64,000 nucleotides of DNA from Eutreptiella sp. 'Long Island Sound 2002' (lineage: Eukaryota; Euglenozoa; Euglenophyceae; Eutreptiales; Eutreptiaceae): assembly GCA_964036045.1 (NCBI GenBank), contig OZ038378.1, forward strand, positions 180,228,288 to 180,292,287, in the 5' to 3' direction. A program made the position numbers and the translations under genes. The notes below the pieces were generated by a model. That model saw only the letters and a program-made list of their open reading frames with translations. It did no database searches and was not told the DNA's origin. Shown here in pieces: positions 9,062-19,326 of this stretch. Each line of letters begins with the position of its first letter. Positions within the stretch are counted from its first letter, which is position 1.

Positions 9062-11933
9062 TGGTAGCAGAGGCTACCTGAATGTTGTTCCTTTGGTGTC
9101 CCAACCACAGTTAGCGCCCCAGTACGGCCCCGTAGACTCCGCCACCTCCGGGGACGTAACGATTACGCTGCCGTGGTGCTGTGCGAACGAGGCCTTGAGA
9201 GGAATGCCTTGCGCAAGCCCAAATTGCCCAAGAAGGGCACAAATCAGCAGCTGTGGAGGCCCAGATTACAATCAAGATCCCAGTCGAAATTGGCCATCAA
9301 GCAGCTGGAATCTCCCAGCCTACGCTAATGGCAACGCTCCGGTGGAGCTTACGGACCTGGCAGGTACTAATACTCCTTACCAATGTCCACATTTTGAGAC
9401 CATCGACGCCGACATTGACGACATTGAGATGGGTGGTCCAGGTGAGGTACCTACCTATAATCGACCAGCCAATTGGGCACAATGGGACAACCATTTGTCT
9501 TCAGAAGTGACCCGTAACCTTGAGGCGCTTGAGGCCCTTTGTCTATTAGCCACGTCTAAGCTGATAGGACAAGAAAGAATCGCCTCTGAATTTTTATTTG
9601 AATATTTTTTCCTACTTCAAGAAGAAATTAATACCAGGATGTGGTGGTGTTCTCAAGAAGATGAATCTTTTGCCATTTTTTTGCAGATCTGGGAGGCAAG
9701 CCCCTTCCCGAAGGAGAAGACCAAGGCACCTGTTGCCGGGCCCTCCGCCCCTCATCCCTCTGTTTCCATCCGCTACGATCTAGCTGCCGCGGTTGAGGAA
9801 GGAATTTTAGAGGCAGCCAGGCAGGCAAGCCTGGAAATTAGGACTGAAGGAGCTCCCCAAGTGGACTCCTGGCTGCGAACCACGGAGATTAGCGGTCCGA
9901 CAGCCTGCTCAGGCCCTTCAGGACACGGTATGTACTGTCCTGCCGACTGCTCTTGCAGATTACAGCGAGATACTGAGCTCCAATTGCTCAAAGATCAAAT
10001 GCAACTCATCATTCAGACGCTGGGAATTAAAGATCTTTTCAAGACACACATGCGATCTGAGGGCGCATCATCGGTGGAACAAACAACAGAACCGTCGGAG
10101 GAGGCGACAGAAATTTTTTCGATTGCTCCTTCGGTGGACTCTAAGACCACCGATGCAAGGATCAGCAGGACTAAGCTAAAGGAAAGGGTTACAATCTCTC
10201 GATCTCAGAGTAGGTCGGCGAAGGCTAGGACTGAGGTGCAGAATGCCAAGCGAACTGCCTCCCGTACTGCCCTTCCTGCTGTTGATTCCAATGCAATAGC
10301 CCAGATGTTGCTCGCCCAGACCCTCGCCGGAGCTGGTGTGGCTAATGATGCCGCCAAGGTGTCTGCCATTACGGCCGGTGTTGGGCTGGATTCACTCCTA
10401 AATCCTACTTCATTGCGACTTCGTCAGGTTGCCAAGCAACCGAAGTATAATGGGAACCCCAGACGTTGGCCTCAGTTCCAACGGGAATTTAAACTGTGGG
10501 TTAAGACTCAAAAACTCCAGGATGATCAGTTCCTGATGGCGCTCTTGGACTGCCTTGAGGGAGCGCCGGCCAACACTTGGCTCAGGACCAGGAGTGATCG
10601 TGAAGATTCAAGTTCCCCCCTTATCTTTGATGAGGTGTGGGAACAGTTGGAGGTACGTGGATCCCGGCTGCCAGAGGACCATTACCACCAGATGTTGAAG
10701 AATTTTCCTTCGTTCTCGCGATTAATCTTGCACGAAGTGCAAGACAAGAGACAGCGCTTCTGGAATCTCGTAGAAGAATCTGAACATTCAGGCGAAAAAT
10801 TTTCCAGTGCCGAGCTTAAAAATTTGATTTTTAACAAGATCCCCTCCGAAACCGCCGCCACCCTTCGGAATAAAAAATCCGAAGAAAAGGTTAAGACCTG
10901 GTGGGCGGAGGTCGATGGCTTCGACGCCTCGGCCAACAGGTTTACGGTCAGGGAGGCACTTCAAAAGTGCTCCCCCACGTCGTTTACCAAGGTGAAATTC
11001 ACTGAAAACACGTGGAAAATCAAGTTTAATGAACACGAGGATCGGGACTTGTTTGTCCAAGTCCTCAAAAGGGGAGTAAGTTTCCACGGCCATCGCCTGA
11101 AGGCCAGGAACTGGGTGTTTTTGTTCACCCCGCAGGAACTGTGGGAAGAGGTTGAGCGGCTCGCTGACGCCGCCAATCAAAATTTCCATGAGGGTCTTGG
11201 GGGAAACAAGAATACCCAGCAAAACACCCAAAATGGGGCCCAAAAGGGCAACAAAAAGGTGAATGACACCCAGAATGTTCAGGATCATTGTAGCATCTGC
11301 CTTCTTTTAGGTTCTACGAACCGAGCTAAGACGCATTCTACTGGTAATCACCGATGGTCTGCTTACGATCACAAGGTGATTGGTGAAAATGTCAGTAATT
11401 CGCAGAATTCAGACAGGAATGACAGACAGGTGCATGGTGCAAAGGGGGGAAAGGGTAATCCGACTCCCTCCGGTGGAAACAAAAATACTGGAGGCCCTGG
11501 CGGGTCCCAAGGCAAAGGAAATCGGACTCCATCCGGCTCCGGTGGGCAGCCAAACGGCCAGACAAGTCCCAATGGCAACGCCGGAGGCGGAAATCGAAAT
11601 CCAGGCCAAACCCCTCAATCCGGTACAAACAAAGGAAATGCTCCAGGATCACAGGGTAAAGGTAAGGGAAATCCTTCAGGAACCCCTTTCTCTGGTAAGG
11701 GCAGAGGGCGTGGCGACGGTGGTGGTCCATCATCCGGCGGCCGTGGCCGTGGACGTGGAAAGGGCAACCATCGTGTGGATCAGGTCTCAGGTGCAGATCA
11801 GGTGTCCGATGCGGATCGAGATTATGTCGAAAACGCCCTGAATCCAGCAGATGATCCGTTCCAAGATGAGTGGATCGACGAATCAGGCTGTGTTCACAAT
11901 GTTAACGCAGCCGCTGGAGGTCAGAACGCCTAG
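8898..11933 (+). CDS. gag: Element 2 gag polyprotein
   Basis: The frame is 1011 codons. The ATG at 8898 lies inside the 5' LTR and the frame runs through the primer-binding site. The next Met is near 9204, so the true start is uncertain. Residues about 515-700 (KQPKYNGNPRRWPQFQREF onward) form a helical capsid-like region of the retrotransposon gag type. A Cys/His cluster (CSIC, then HSTGNH) lies near residue 800 and may bind zinc. The tail is rich in Gly, Gln, Asn and RG dipeptides, suited to RNA binding. It ends at TAG 11931-11933, after which the same frame stays open into pol. Gag packages the element RNA in cytoplasmic particles. Confidence 0.9.
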   Translation: MDLASVVAALASVGVRVSGSTPNNNIQGDSSRACPTGLAGPEPSGTLNDPGQHFHGSRGYLNVVPLVSQPQLAPQYGPVDSATSGDVTITLPWCCANEALRGMPCASPNCPRRAQISSCGGPDYNQDPSRNWPSSSWNLPAYANGNAPVELTDLAGTNTPYQCPHFETIDADIDDIEMGGPGEVPTYNRPANWAQWDNHLSSEVTRNLEALEALCLLATSKLIGQERIASEFLFEYFFLLQEEINTRMWWCSQEDESFAIFLQIWEASPFPKEKTKAPVAGPSAPHPSVSIRYDLAAAVEEGILEAARQASLEIRTEGAPQVDSWLRTTEISGPTACSGPSGHGMYCPADCSCRLQRDTELQLLKDQMQLIIQTLGIKDLFKTHMRSEGASSVEQTTEPSEEATEIFSIAPSVDSKTTDARISRTKLKERVTISRSQSRSAKARTEVQNAKRTASRTALPAVDSNAIAQMLLAQTLAGAGVANDAAKVSAITAGVGLDSLLNPTSLRLRQVAKQPKYNGNPRRWPQFQREFKLWVKTQKLQDDQFLMALLDCLEGAPANTWLRTRSDREDSSSPLIFDEVWEQLEVRGSRLPEDHYHQMLKNFPSFSRLILHEVQDKRQRFWNLVEESEHSGEKFSSAELKNLIFNKIPSETAATLRNKKSEEKVKTWWAEVDGFDASANRFTVREALQKCSPTSFTKVKFTENTWKIKFNEHEDRDLFVQVLKRGVSFHGHRLKARNWVFLFTPQELWEEVERLADAANQNFHEGLGGNKNTQQNTQNGAQKGNKKVNDTQNVQDHCSICLLLGSTNRAKTHSTGNHRWSAYDHKVIGENVSNSQNSDRNDRQVHGAKGGKGNPTPSGGNKNTGGPGGSQGKGNRTPSGSGGQPNGQTSPNGNAGGGNRNPGQTPQSGTNKGNAPGSQGKGKGNPSGTPFSGKGRGRGDGGGPSSGGRGRGRGKGNHRVDQVSGADQVSDADRDYVENALNPADDPFQDEWIDESGCVHNVNAAAGGQNA
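9062..9073 (+). promoter_or_regulatory. Primer-binding site of element 2 (tRNA-iMet type)
   Basis: TGGTAGCAGAGG follows the LTR with no spacer. It is complementary to the CCA-bearing 3' end of initiator-Met tRNAs of the CCTCTGCTACCA type. It is also translated in the long gag frame. Confidence 0.9.
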
Positions 11934-11968
11934 GGGAGCCACGAAAATCGCCCCTCCCCAGGCGATTT
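11931..11968 (+). promoter_or_regulatory. Candidate gag-pol stop-codon readthrough signal
   Basis: TAG (11931-11933) is followed in frame by GGGAGC. The bases 11933-11938 (GGGGAG) can pair with 11954-11959 (CTCCCC). An eight-base stem AAATCGCC (11945-11952) with GGCGATTT (11961-11968) encloses that same CTCCCC. The two stems overlap in pseudoknot order, although one connecting loop is very short, so they may be alternatives. The pol frame has no ATG before the protease, so translation must pass the stop. Gammaretroviruses use a UAG-G plus pseudoknot in the same role. Confidence 0.65.
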
Positions 11969-14900
11969 CAGGCATGATCCCCAAATTCCTGATCGACCAT
12001 TACTTGATGTAGGGTCGCTTGTCTCCTCTCCCCTGGATCCGGCAGCGGATCCTTCTGTTGTAGTGGACGAGGTTGGTGTACAGTCCAAGCACAGGGCTCG
12101 TCAGTTTGTCACAAAGCTGTGGGTCTCTGATTGCAAGGGAAATTTCCATCTCGCCACTTGTTTGTGTGACAATGGATCAGAGGTAAATCTCCAATCCAAT
12201 TCATTCTTACCCGATGACTGCGTGTTTGAGTCGCCTCATCCTGTTACCCTCGAGGGAGTTTCTGGACATTCTCTCGCAGGTGGGCAACGCGGTTGTTATA
12301 TATCAACTCATTTGGTCGCTCAAGACCTTTGGGAAGAACAAAATGTGGAAGAAGTTGTCCTTAAGGATGATTACTTCTATCGTGCCGACATTAAGTATGA
12401 CCTTTATTTGGGCCATCCTTGGCTTCGCAAGAACAGGGTAGCGCCCGTAGGTCATCGTCGTTGTTTTTTGCTGGAGTCAGGTCCCTTGGAGCGTCCTGAA
12501 TTTCGTTTTTTGCACGCAGGGTTTAAAAGTGCAGAAGAATTTTTGAAGCAAAAGGTGACACCAAAATTTGGTGAAGATGTCACCATTGCAGAGGTGAATG
12601 GGAGTGCCGATTACTCCCAAGAGTTAGAATGTCTTCGTAGGGACTCCCAGCCACGACGCCCTTCGCGCTGGCACTCTTCATCCTACAGAGTTGTCGACAA
12701 ATGGCGCGATGCAATTTGTGAATATTTTCATGAACACCATTCCTTTTGGCCACAGTATGATGCCTTTGCTAACCGTATGAACAAGCGCTTTGACAAGCAC
12801 TTTAGCGACGCTTGGACCCATAAATGGGACAAGAAGTTGTGGATTAATCCTCCGTTTCACTTAATCCAGCAGGTCATCCACAAAATCAAGCAAGATAAAA
12901 CCCAGGCAATTTTAGTTGTGCCCTTGTGGGACGACAAGCCTTGGTTTCAGGAATTACAAGACATTTGTGTAGATTACATCGAACTTCCCAGGAAGATTAA
13001 GCTGTATGCCAGGGACGACACAGGTCCCCTGCCACAGCGGTCCTGGAGTTCGCTTGCATTCCTGGTGGATGGAAAGCTTTCTGACTCTAATTCTGCTGAT
13101 TCTGGTACTGATTCTTGTGTTGGGTCAGAATCTGAGGTTGAGCGTGGTACTGATGATGAATCTATTTTTTCTGATTTTTGTCCGTCAGATACCCAAGGTG
13201 ATTCAACGTCCAATGGATCCGCCTCGTCTCCCTCTTCCCCAATACGATCGACATCGAAAAGAATCTTCAGTGCACGGGCGAAGAAAAATTCCAAATCGCG
13301 CCGCAAATTCAGAGTTTTTTATGAAAAACCCCCTGTGGAAGCTTTCATGGATCCTTTCGAGGAGCTGGATCACGAAGAAAATCTCTGGGATTTCAACACA
13401 CGACCCACCTATCTTCAAGAGGGAGTTGATACGGACCTGTTTAGGGACATCCGTAAGAAGATTCTTCCTGCCAAAGCCGAAGAAGTCGCCAAAGTTTTTT
13501 CGACAGTAATTCCTGGCGATCAGGTGGACACTGAATTGTGTTCCAAGTCAAGAGAAAAGATTTTTGAGGAACGGAAGGACACAACCCTTTCAGGGAAGTT
13601 GATCAAAGACCCCCCTGTCCGTGGACAGTTCGGTGAAGCCTTCATCGAGCTTCGTGAAGGGTACAAGGCAAAAAAACAGCGCCCTTATGAAAATCATGGA
13701 CACAAACATGAGATCCTCAGAAAAATCATCGAGAGAAATCTCAGGGAATTTGGTTGGCTTGAGGGTTGTATGACCAGCGAATGGTGCTGTGCACCCTTCA
13801 CAGTCCCGAAGCCACCGCCTGCAGACCAGAACACCATTGATGGTTGGCGAATGGTTGTTGATTTTCGCAATCTCAACGCCGAAACCAAGGCGGATTCACA
13901 CCCCCTGCCCCTCATTGAGGAGGAAATCGCCAAGAGGGCAAGAGGTCGTTTGTTTTCTGTGCTGGATCTCCGTCACGGCTTTCACCAAATGCCGTTGAGG
14001 AAGGACAGCCGACCTCTCACCTGTATGTGCACGCCATGTGGCCCAGTCCAGTGGACCGTCATGCCCATGGGCCTGAAGAACGCCCCCTCATTTTTTCAAA
14101 GAATGATGGAGGATGTGCTGTTCACAACCCATCCTGAGCTTCGTGCCTTCGTGAGTGTGTACATAGATGACATAATCATCGCGACGGAAGGGGAGGGACT
14201 GACCGAAGCCGAGCTGGTGGCCCTACATGAGAAGCAGCTGAACCAAGTTTTGGACATTCTTGACGCTAATCAGCTGATTTGTGGGCCAAAGAAGGGAAAA
14301 TCTTTTTTAAAATCAGTCGAATTTTGTGGTTCTCTCCTAGAGAATGGCACCCGACGACCCAGTCCAGGGAAGCTCGTCGCTATTCAGAAGTGGAAGCGCC
14401 CTGAGACGATCACGGAGTTGAGAGGATTCCTGGGTTGTTGCAATTTTTACCACACTTTTGTGCCGAATTATGCCAAATTTGCTGCCCCCCTCACTGAATT
14501 ATTGAAGGTAGGGAGAGATGCAGGCAAGGCAGGTTCAAAGGTTCGTGTCAAGTGGACTGACGAGTGCGAGGAGGCCTTCCATCACTTGAAGGCGGCCCTC
14601 TGTGAAGTCGCCACGTTGCATGTGCCCCAATTTGACCGACCCTTCTACATTAGAACCGACGCATCTAGGTACGCGATCGGAGCTGTCCTTGAACAGGTTG
14701 ATGAAGCCACCGGCGATCATTACTCTCTTGCATTTTGGTCGCGGAAGCTAGCCCCACGCCAAATGCAATGGTCGCCGCGTGAGCAAGAAACGTATGCCAT
14801 AATTTGTGCTCTAAAAAAGTACCAATCGTGGGTTGGCACCAATCGAGTCGAGGTCCTGACGGATCATCGATCTCTGGAGTATTGGGCCACTGAACACATT

Positions 14901-17117
14901 GATACTGTCGCGAGCCCAGCTGGTCGACGGGCCAGATGGCACGAATTTCTCTCTCTGTTTGACCTCCATGTGTCGTATTTGCCTGGTAAACATAACACGG
15001 TAGCGGATGCTCTGAGCCGATGGGCTTACCCCGCCTCAGAGGGGCTGCAAAGTACCAACATCCATGGTACGGAGCAGGACCGCCATGTAATCATCGAATG
15101 GGATCAGGAAGAAAAGAAACTCATTCGACGTGCATGCATGCAGTGCACTGTTAAACAGCACGCATTGCCGTGTCACGACATCACGGCCATCTCAGATCCG
15201 GCGCATGCTCATGAGATCTGCACCAAAACACTGAAAGTCGTGGAAAAAGTCACCGATCCCTCCTCAGGGAGTGTGAAACGGTTTGACTATACCCGACAAG
15301 TAAGTCGATTTCGGTTGATCCAGGGCATTAAGCGTCGAGATCCGGCCAAAACTCCACCCCTGCCTAAAGATTCCCTGATCATCCGTGACTGGATGTCCGA
15401 TTATCTGCAGGATCCCATGTTTAAAGAGGTCTTTGGAAATCTCAAATCTAAAGATGCTCACAAGGATGGGATTTTTGCTGAGTACTCGTTGGATGGGGGG
15501 AAGCTGTGGATGGAGGGTAAATTGTGTGTGCCAGACGCCCTAGCCCCCCGAGTGTTAAACTGGTGGCACAAATGGGAGTCCCCCCACGCACATGGCCGTC
15601 GACTGTGGTCGATGATTAAACATAGGTTGTTTGGCTCACGGCTATATACTCACTGCATGAAAGTAGCCGCCGGATGTGCCCAATGTGCTGTCTCGACGCC
15701 CCCCAGCGCGAAGAAGCACGGCCATCTGAGGCCTCATCCTATTCCGGAGCGCCTCTTTAACAGAGTCACCAGTGATTTCTTCTATCTCGGTGAACTCGAT
15801 GACGAAGAGTGCCATTGGACTAATAAAAAAGTCAATGGTGTGCTCCTCATTCAGTGCCGTCATTCCGGCTACATTCAAGTGTTGCCTTGCAACATTGAGT
15901 CGATGACTGGCAAGGCTGCCGCCAAATGGTGCGCGCAGACCTGGATGGGAGGCTGGGACGTCCCATCCGAGGTGGTGACGGATTCAGGCAAAGAGTACAC
16001 CTCCGAATGGTGGAGAGAATTGTGTGCTCGCCTTGGAATCCACCACCTCCGATGTGAAATCCACTCGCATCGAGCGCTGCCTGGCGAAAGAGCCGGCCGC
16101 TCTATTATTAATATGCTTCGTAAGGAGCTCGCGAGTGAAAAGGATTTCCATTGGATGGAAGTTCTCTTCGCATTGCTTCGCCGCTACCACAACACGCCTT
16201 TGTATCATGGCCTTTCTCCAAATGAAATTGTCTTTGGACGAAAGAAGTGTTGGTGGAACATGCCGTTGAATAATCCTCGCCCCTGTAAAGATGCTTCGCT
16301 GTTTTTGGACGAAGTCCAACGAGCAGATAAAACTGTGTCGAAACTAATCGAGAAGCATCAAGCTGACTGGCTTTGGGTTCAAAATCAAGGTCGAAAAAAC
16401 CCCCACAATTTTGAAGTCGATGATCGAGTTTGGCTTCGAAAATCCGAAACCACCCTGGACGGAGATGACAAGCTACTTCCCTTGTGGGAGGGGCCATTCG
16501 CTGTTACAGCGCGTCTTGGTGAGAACAGGTGGAGGATTCGTGTGGATGTCAGCAGGGAAATTGACGTTTCGGGCGATCGCCTCAAGAGAGAGATCCCCTC
16601 CCCCAAGGATCGGGTTAAACCCCTTTTTTGGACTGCGAAACATTTGTCTGAGCGGGTCATCGAAGGGGGGAAGTACGAACTCAAGAGGATTGTTGAAGCA
16701 AGACGTGACGCCAAGGGCGAATGGGAATTTCTGTGTGAGTGGAGGGGCTTTGATTCCAGTCACAACAACTGGGAACCAGCCCAATCTTTTGTCCATGGAT
16801 ACACCAAGGGGTTCATCGACTTCCTGAAGAAGCACCCCGAAATTGGTGTACTCCTGACAGACTGTTTGTCGAAACCAGACAGACAAGTGGAGAGCGACGG
16901 AAAACGACCTGTGGTGAATCGAGATCCAGCCTTTTACGGCCCTCAGCAGCCACATTCCAGGGCTGATCCGTCGATCCCCCCTCCTGCGGTCAGGCCAGCC
17001 CAGGAGCCAAATGAGGACCAAGCTTCGAGTTCGGCCGCTGATTTGCAGCGCCCAAGCCGTACGAGGGCCAGGCCAGACAGATTAGTGGTCACATGTATTC
17101 GTGCTTGGCCGAATTGA
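11934..17117 (+). CDS. pol: Element 2 pol polyprotein with methyltransferase-like domain
   Basis: The frame runs directly from the gag TAG for 1727 codons to TGA 17115-17117, and its first ATG is at about codon 280. Counting from 11934, an aspartic protease-like CDNGSEVN lies at about 78. An N6-adenine-methyltransferase-like domain spans about 250-380, with YDAFAN near 274, WINPPF near 304, VVPLWDDKPWF near 330. A Ser/Asp-rich linker follows (about 382-460). Reverse transcriptase has YIDD near 742 and RNase H has RTDAS near 906 and TDHRSLEYW near 976. The integrase has an HHCC region (about 1211-1252), then D near 1278, D near 1349 and E near 1384. A chromodomain (YELKRIVEAR, FLCEWRGF, NNWEP) lies at about 1580-1635. 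All catalytic motifs look intact. Confidence 0.93.
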   Translation, partial: GSHENRPSPGDFRHDPQIPDRPLLDVGSLVSSPLDPAADPSVVVDEVGVQSKHRARQFVTKLWVSDCKGNFHLATCLCDNGSEVNLQSNSFLPDDCVFESPHPVTLEGVSGHSLAGGQRGCYISTHLVAQDLWEEQNVEEVVLKDDYFYRADIKYDLYLGHPWLRKNRVAPVGHRRCFLLESGPLERPEFRFLHAGFKSAEEFLKQKVTPKFGEDVTIAEVNGSADYSQELECLRRDSQPRRPSRWHSSSYRVVDKWRDAICEYFHEHHSFWPQYDAFANRMNKRFDKHFSDAWTHKWDKKLWINPPFHLIQQVIHKIKQDKTQAILVVPLWDDKPWFQELQDICVDYIELPRKIKLYARDDTGPLPQRSWSSLAFLVDGKLSDSNSADSGTDSCVGSESEVERGTDDESIFSDFCPSDTQGDSTSNGSASSPSSPIRSTSKRIFSARAKKNSKSRRKFRVFYEKPPVEAFMDPFEELDHEENLWDFNTRPTYLQEGVDTDLFRDIRKKILPAKAEEVAKVFSTVIPGDQVDTELCSKSREKIFEERKDTTLSGKLIKDPPVRGQFGEAFIELREGYKAKKQRPYENHGHKHEILRKIIERNLREFGWLEGCMTSEWCCAPFTVPKPPPADQNTIDGWRMVVDFRNLNAETKADSHPLPLIEEEIAKRARGRLFSVLDLRHGFHQMPLRKDSRPLTCMCTPCGPVQWTVMPMGLKNAPSFFQRMMEDVLFTTHPELRAFVSVYIDDIIIATEGEGLTEAELVALHEKQLNQVLDILDANQLICGPKKGKSFLKSVEFCGSLLENGTRRPSPGKLVAIQKWKRPETITELRGFLGCCNFYHTFVPNYAKFAAPLTELLKVGRDAGKAGSKVRVKWTDECEEAFHHLKAALCEVATLHVPQFDRPFYIRTDASRYAIGAVLEQVDEATGDHYSLAFWSRKLAPRQMQWSPREQETYAIICALKKYQSWVGTNRVEVLTDHRSLEYWATEHIDTVASPAGRRARWHEFLSLFDLHVSYLPGKHNTVADALSRWAYPASEGLQSTNIHGTEQDRHVIIEWDQEEKKLIRRACMQCTVKQHALPCHDITAISDPAHAHEICTKTLKVVEKVTDPSSGSVKRFDYTRQVSRFRLIQGIKRRDPAKTPPLPKDSLIIRDWMSDYLQDPMFKEVFGNLKSKDAHKDGIFAEYSLDGGKLWMEGKLCVPDALAPRVLNWWHKWESPHAHGRRLWSMIKHRLFGSRLYTHCMKVAAGCAQCAVSTPPSAKKHGHLRPHPIPERLFNRVTSDFFYLGELDDEECHWTNKKVNGVLLIQCRHSGYIQVLPCNIESMTGKAAAKWCAQTWMGGWDVPSEVVTDSGKEYTSEWWRELCARLGIHHLRCEIHSHRALPGERAGRSIINMLRKELASEKDFHWMEVLFALLRRYHNTPLYHGLSPNEIVFGRKKCWWNMPLNNPRPCKDASLFLDEVQRADKTVSKLIEKHQADWLWVQNQGRKNPHNFEVDDRVWLRKSETTLDGDDKLLPLWEGPFAVTARLGENRWRIRVDVSREIDVSGDRLKREIPSPKDRVKPLFWTAKHLSERVIEGGKYELKRIVEARRDAKGEWEFLCEWRGFDSSHNNWEPAQSFVHGYTKGFIDFLKKHPEIGVLLTDCLSKPDRQVESDGKRPVVNRDPAFYGPQQPHSRADPSIPPPAVRPAQEPNEDQASSSAADLQRPSRTRARPDRLVVTCIRAWPN

Positions 17118-18784
17118 GGAAGCCATCGTACCACATTCTGCTCAATCCACTGTTCATTCTTTCTGTTTATGTCATGATGTGGAGAACTGCGAATGTTTGA
17201 TAATTTGACGTCAATCAATCAACTTTTCTTTGGTCTCCGTTCGGTAGCGTATCGAAAGTCGAAAACCGAAAGCCACGGAGTGTGCTGCCCTGTTCAGAAA
17301 AAACCAAACTCAGGCTTAATTCAGGCAGATTCGGGGTAATCTTGTCTCTGTTGGTCTGTGCATCTTTGGAATTTGGCTACTCGTGCAGATGGAAGCAAAT
17401 GTACATAATCAAAACGCTGGCCAGCGACAGTCGCCCCTTTCAGCGACATTCACCCCTACAGGCATCCCCTGTAGTACTGGCTGCACCAGATGCGACGCCA
17501 GGAACTCAGATCATACCTTCATTTGCTGTGATGCTAACGCCAAAGTCCAGATTCAGATCCAGGATCCTCAAATTTGCCTTGAATTTCTCAGGTTTGTCCA
17601 TCATTCTGCCACTGTTGTACGAAACCCAGACGTCAATTGTTCAGACAATCTTCATCTAGGAGCTCTAGGGACTTCTAACAGCAACCTCTGAAGTCCGTAA
17701 GCTTCGTTGTATTTTTGGCACACGCCAATGTGAGCTCAATCCGACCTGAAACTGTCGAAAATGGTGAATCCAAGTGTCTTGTGGGACTTCATCGAAAGAT
17801 TGGCCTTGTCCAAGTCGATTGACACCACCGCCACTGTAAATTCGGTGTCTCTCAGTTATATACTGTCAGTAAAGCGCCTTCAGAGAACCTTCGGCGCGTT
17901 ACATGCCAAGGATCTAGGGCTATCATGTCCCATCATGATGCATCATCACATGATCCACATTTTGATAGAATCTGTTAGATGCTCGCGAACCAACGTGCCG
18001 GAAAGCACAATTGAGCTGAATAAACGACAATATATATTAACTTTAGTCTAAACGAAGGTGTTAGTAGTTTCAGTTGTAGACATTTCGCTTCATTTCACCT
18101 CCATCTCATGAATTTGCTGATTTTAGGACAATTTAGATTAATTTCCTTGACTTCTCCTCTCATTCCTTGAAGATCTGTTTAGATCTAAGTGAACAGAAGA
18201 ACATCTCTACCTTCGGTGGTTCACTTAGGGTCTGTAGACTACATGTGTATTTGTTTAACCTCTCTGTGATTGCTTAATCTCCTTCATCTCAACTCAGATT
18301 GACTCTCATTTTTGCTGAATCTTGTGATCATCCACCAGATGCGCCAAATCTGAAGCACATGCTGTACTTTTCAGAACGAGAAAAGCGGGAATAACACGAT
18401 GTAGAGTTCGGCGAGGACACCGTAGCGTGCCCGCGACAGCAAAACTGTGCCAGAGCGCTGAGATGTCACTCCAATTCTTGATCCCCCCACTCAATCCACC
18501 AATAATCTACCTCATTCTCAACCAATGCATGGTTTGGTATCGATTTTCGATACGTTTACATGCTTTTTAGCCCTTGACCTAATGTTTTACTGCACGGAGG
18601 ACTGTTTGTCACTTCTCATTCTGTCTCATTTCAGGTTCATCCAGCCTGATTCAGTGCCAATTCAGCCCAAATCAGGTCAGATCAAGCAGATTTCGCCCCA
18701 TCGAGGCTACATTTCTATTTTTTTTCTGGGACTTACCCGCACTACGTTCTTCGTTGACGTAGCGACACACCCCAGTGTGTTTTT
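17118..18784 (+). other. Long 3' untranslated region of element 2
   Basis: About 1.7 kb between the pol stop and the polypurine tract. Only short ORFs occur here (17282-17659 and 17761-18051 are the longest) and none resembles an envelope or other retroelement protein. I see no repeat or RNA gene in it. Confidence 0.7.
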
Positions 18785-18794
18785 GGAGGGGGAG
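18785..18794 (+). promoter_or_regulatory. Polypurine tract of element 2
   Basis: GGAGGGGGAG ends exactly at the base before the 3' LTR, as expected for the plus-strand primer. Confidence 0.88.
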
Positions 18795-19326
18795 TGTAAG
18801 TGCGGCTAGCCCCATCTGCTCAGATTTTCAGACATTCTGCCCAGATTGGCTACATTTTGGTCATTTTCTTTGCTTCGGCGGAATCGCCGCCTCGCAGCTC
18901 AGTCACAGGATATTTCCTATATATTTCTGATATGCCGGATTTGATTCCGCGGTCCATTTCCCGTAAATCCGCCGCGTTCCGCTATTTTAGCTGGAATTGC
19001 CATTTGCCGCTGACGCGCGCTCGCGGGCCAGATCGGCCAAACATTTTTACATAATTGGATTATTTAAATCTTTTCAGACAGTTTTGGACACTCAGATGTA
19101 TTTAGAATAATTCGCATCAATTTTCTTCATAGACTGGGATTTTCTGCCGGATAACAATCAGCATGGACCTTGCTTCTGTTGTCGCTGCTCTCGCCTCTGT
19201 TGGTGTTCGAGTATCCGGTTCTACCCCCAATAACAACATCCAGGGAGACTCCTCGCGTGCCTGCCCCACTGGTCTTGCCGGCCCCGAGCCCTCCGGCACC
19301 CTCAACGACCCAGGGCAGCACTTTCA
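18795..19326 (+). repeat. 3' LTR of element 2
   Basis: It is 532 bp and matches 8530-9061 from TGTAAGTGCG to CACTTTCA. It is followed by the target duplication GTCTA. Confidence 0.96.

Larger units (their letters stand above)
8530..19326 (+). mobile_element. Ty3/gypsy chromovirus element 2, complete and probably recent
   Basis: The element is 10,797 bp long with 532-bp LTRs at both ends, each starting TG and ending CA. The LTRs show no difference that I can see. It has a GTCTA target duplication, a tRNA-iMet-type primer site, a polypurine tract abutting the 3' LTR and two long intact coding segments. It lies inside the LTR of element 1. Intact frames and matching LTRs indicate a young insertion. 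Confidence 0.97.

Noticed and set aside
17282-18051. Possible envelope-like ORFs in the 3' region of element 2
   Set aside because: Short, without a signal peptide or membrane anchor and without any recognisable retroelement domain.
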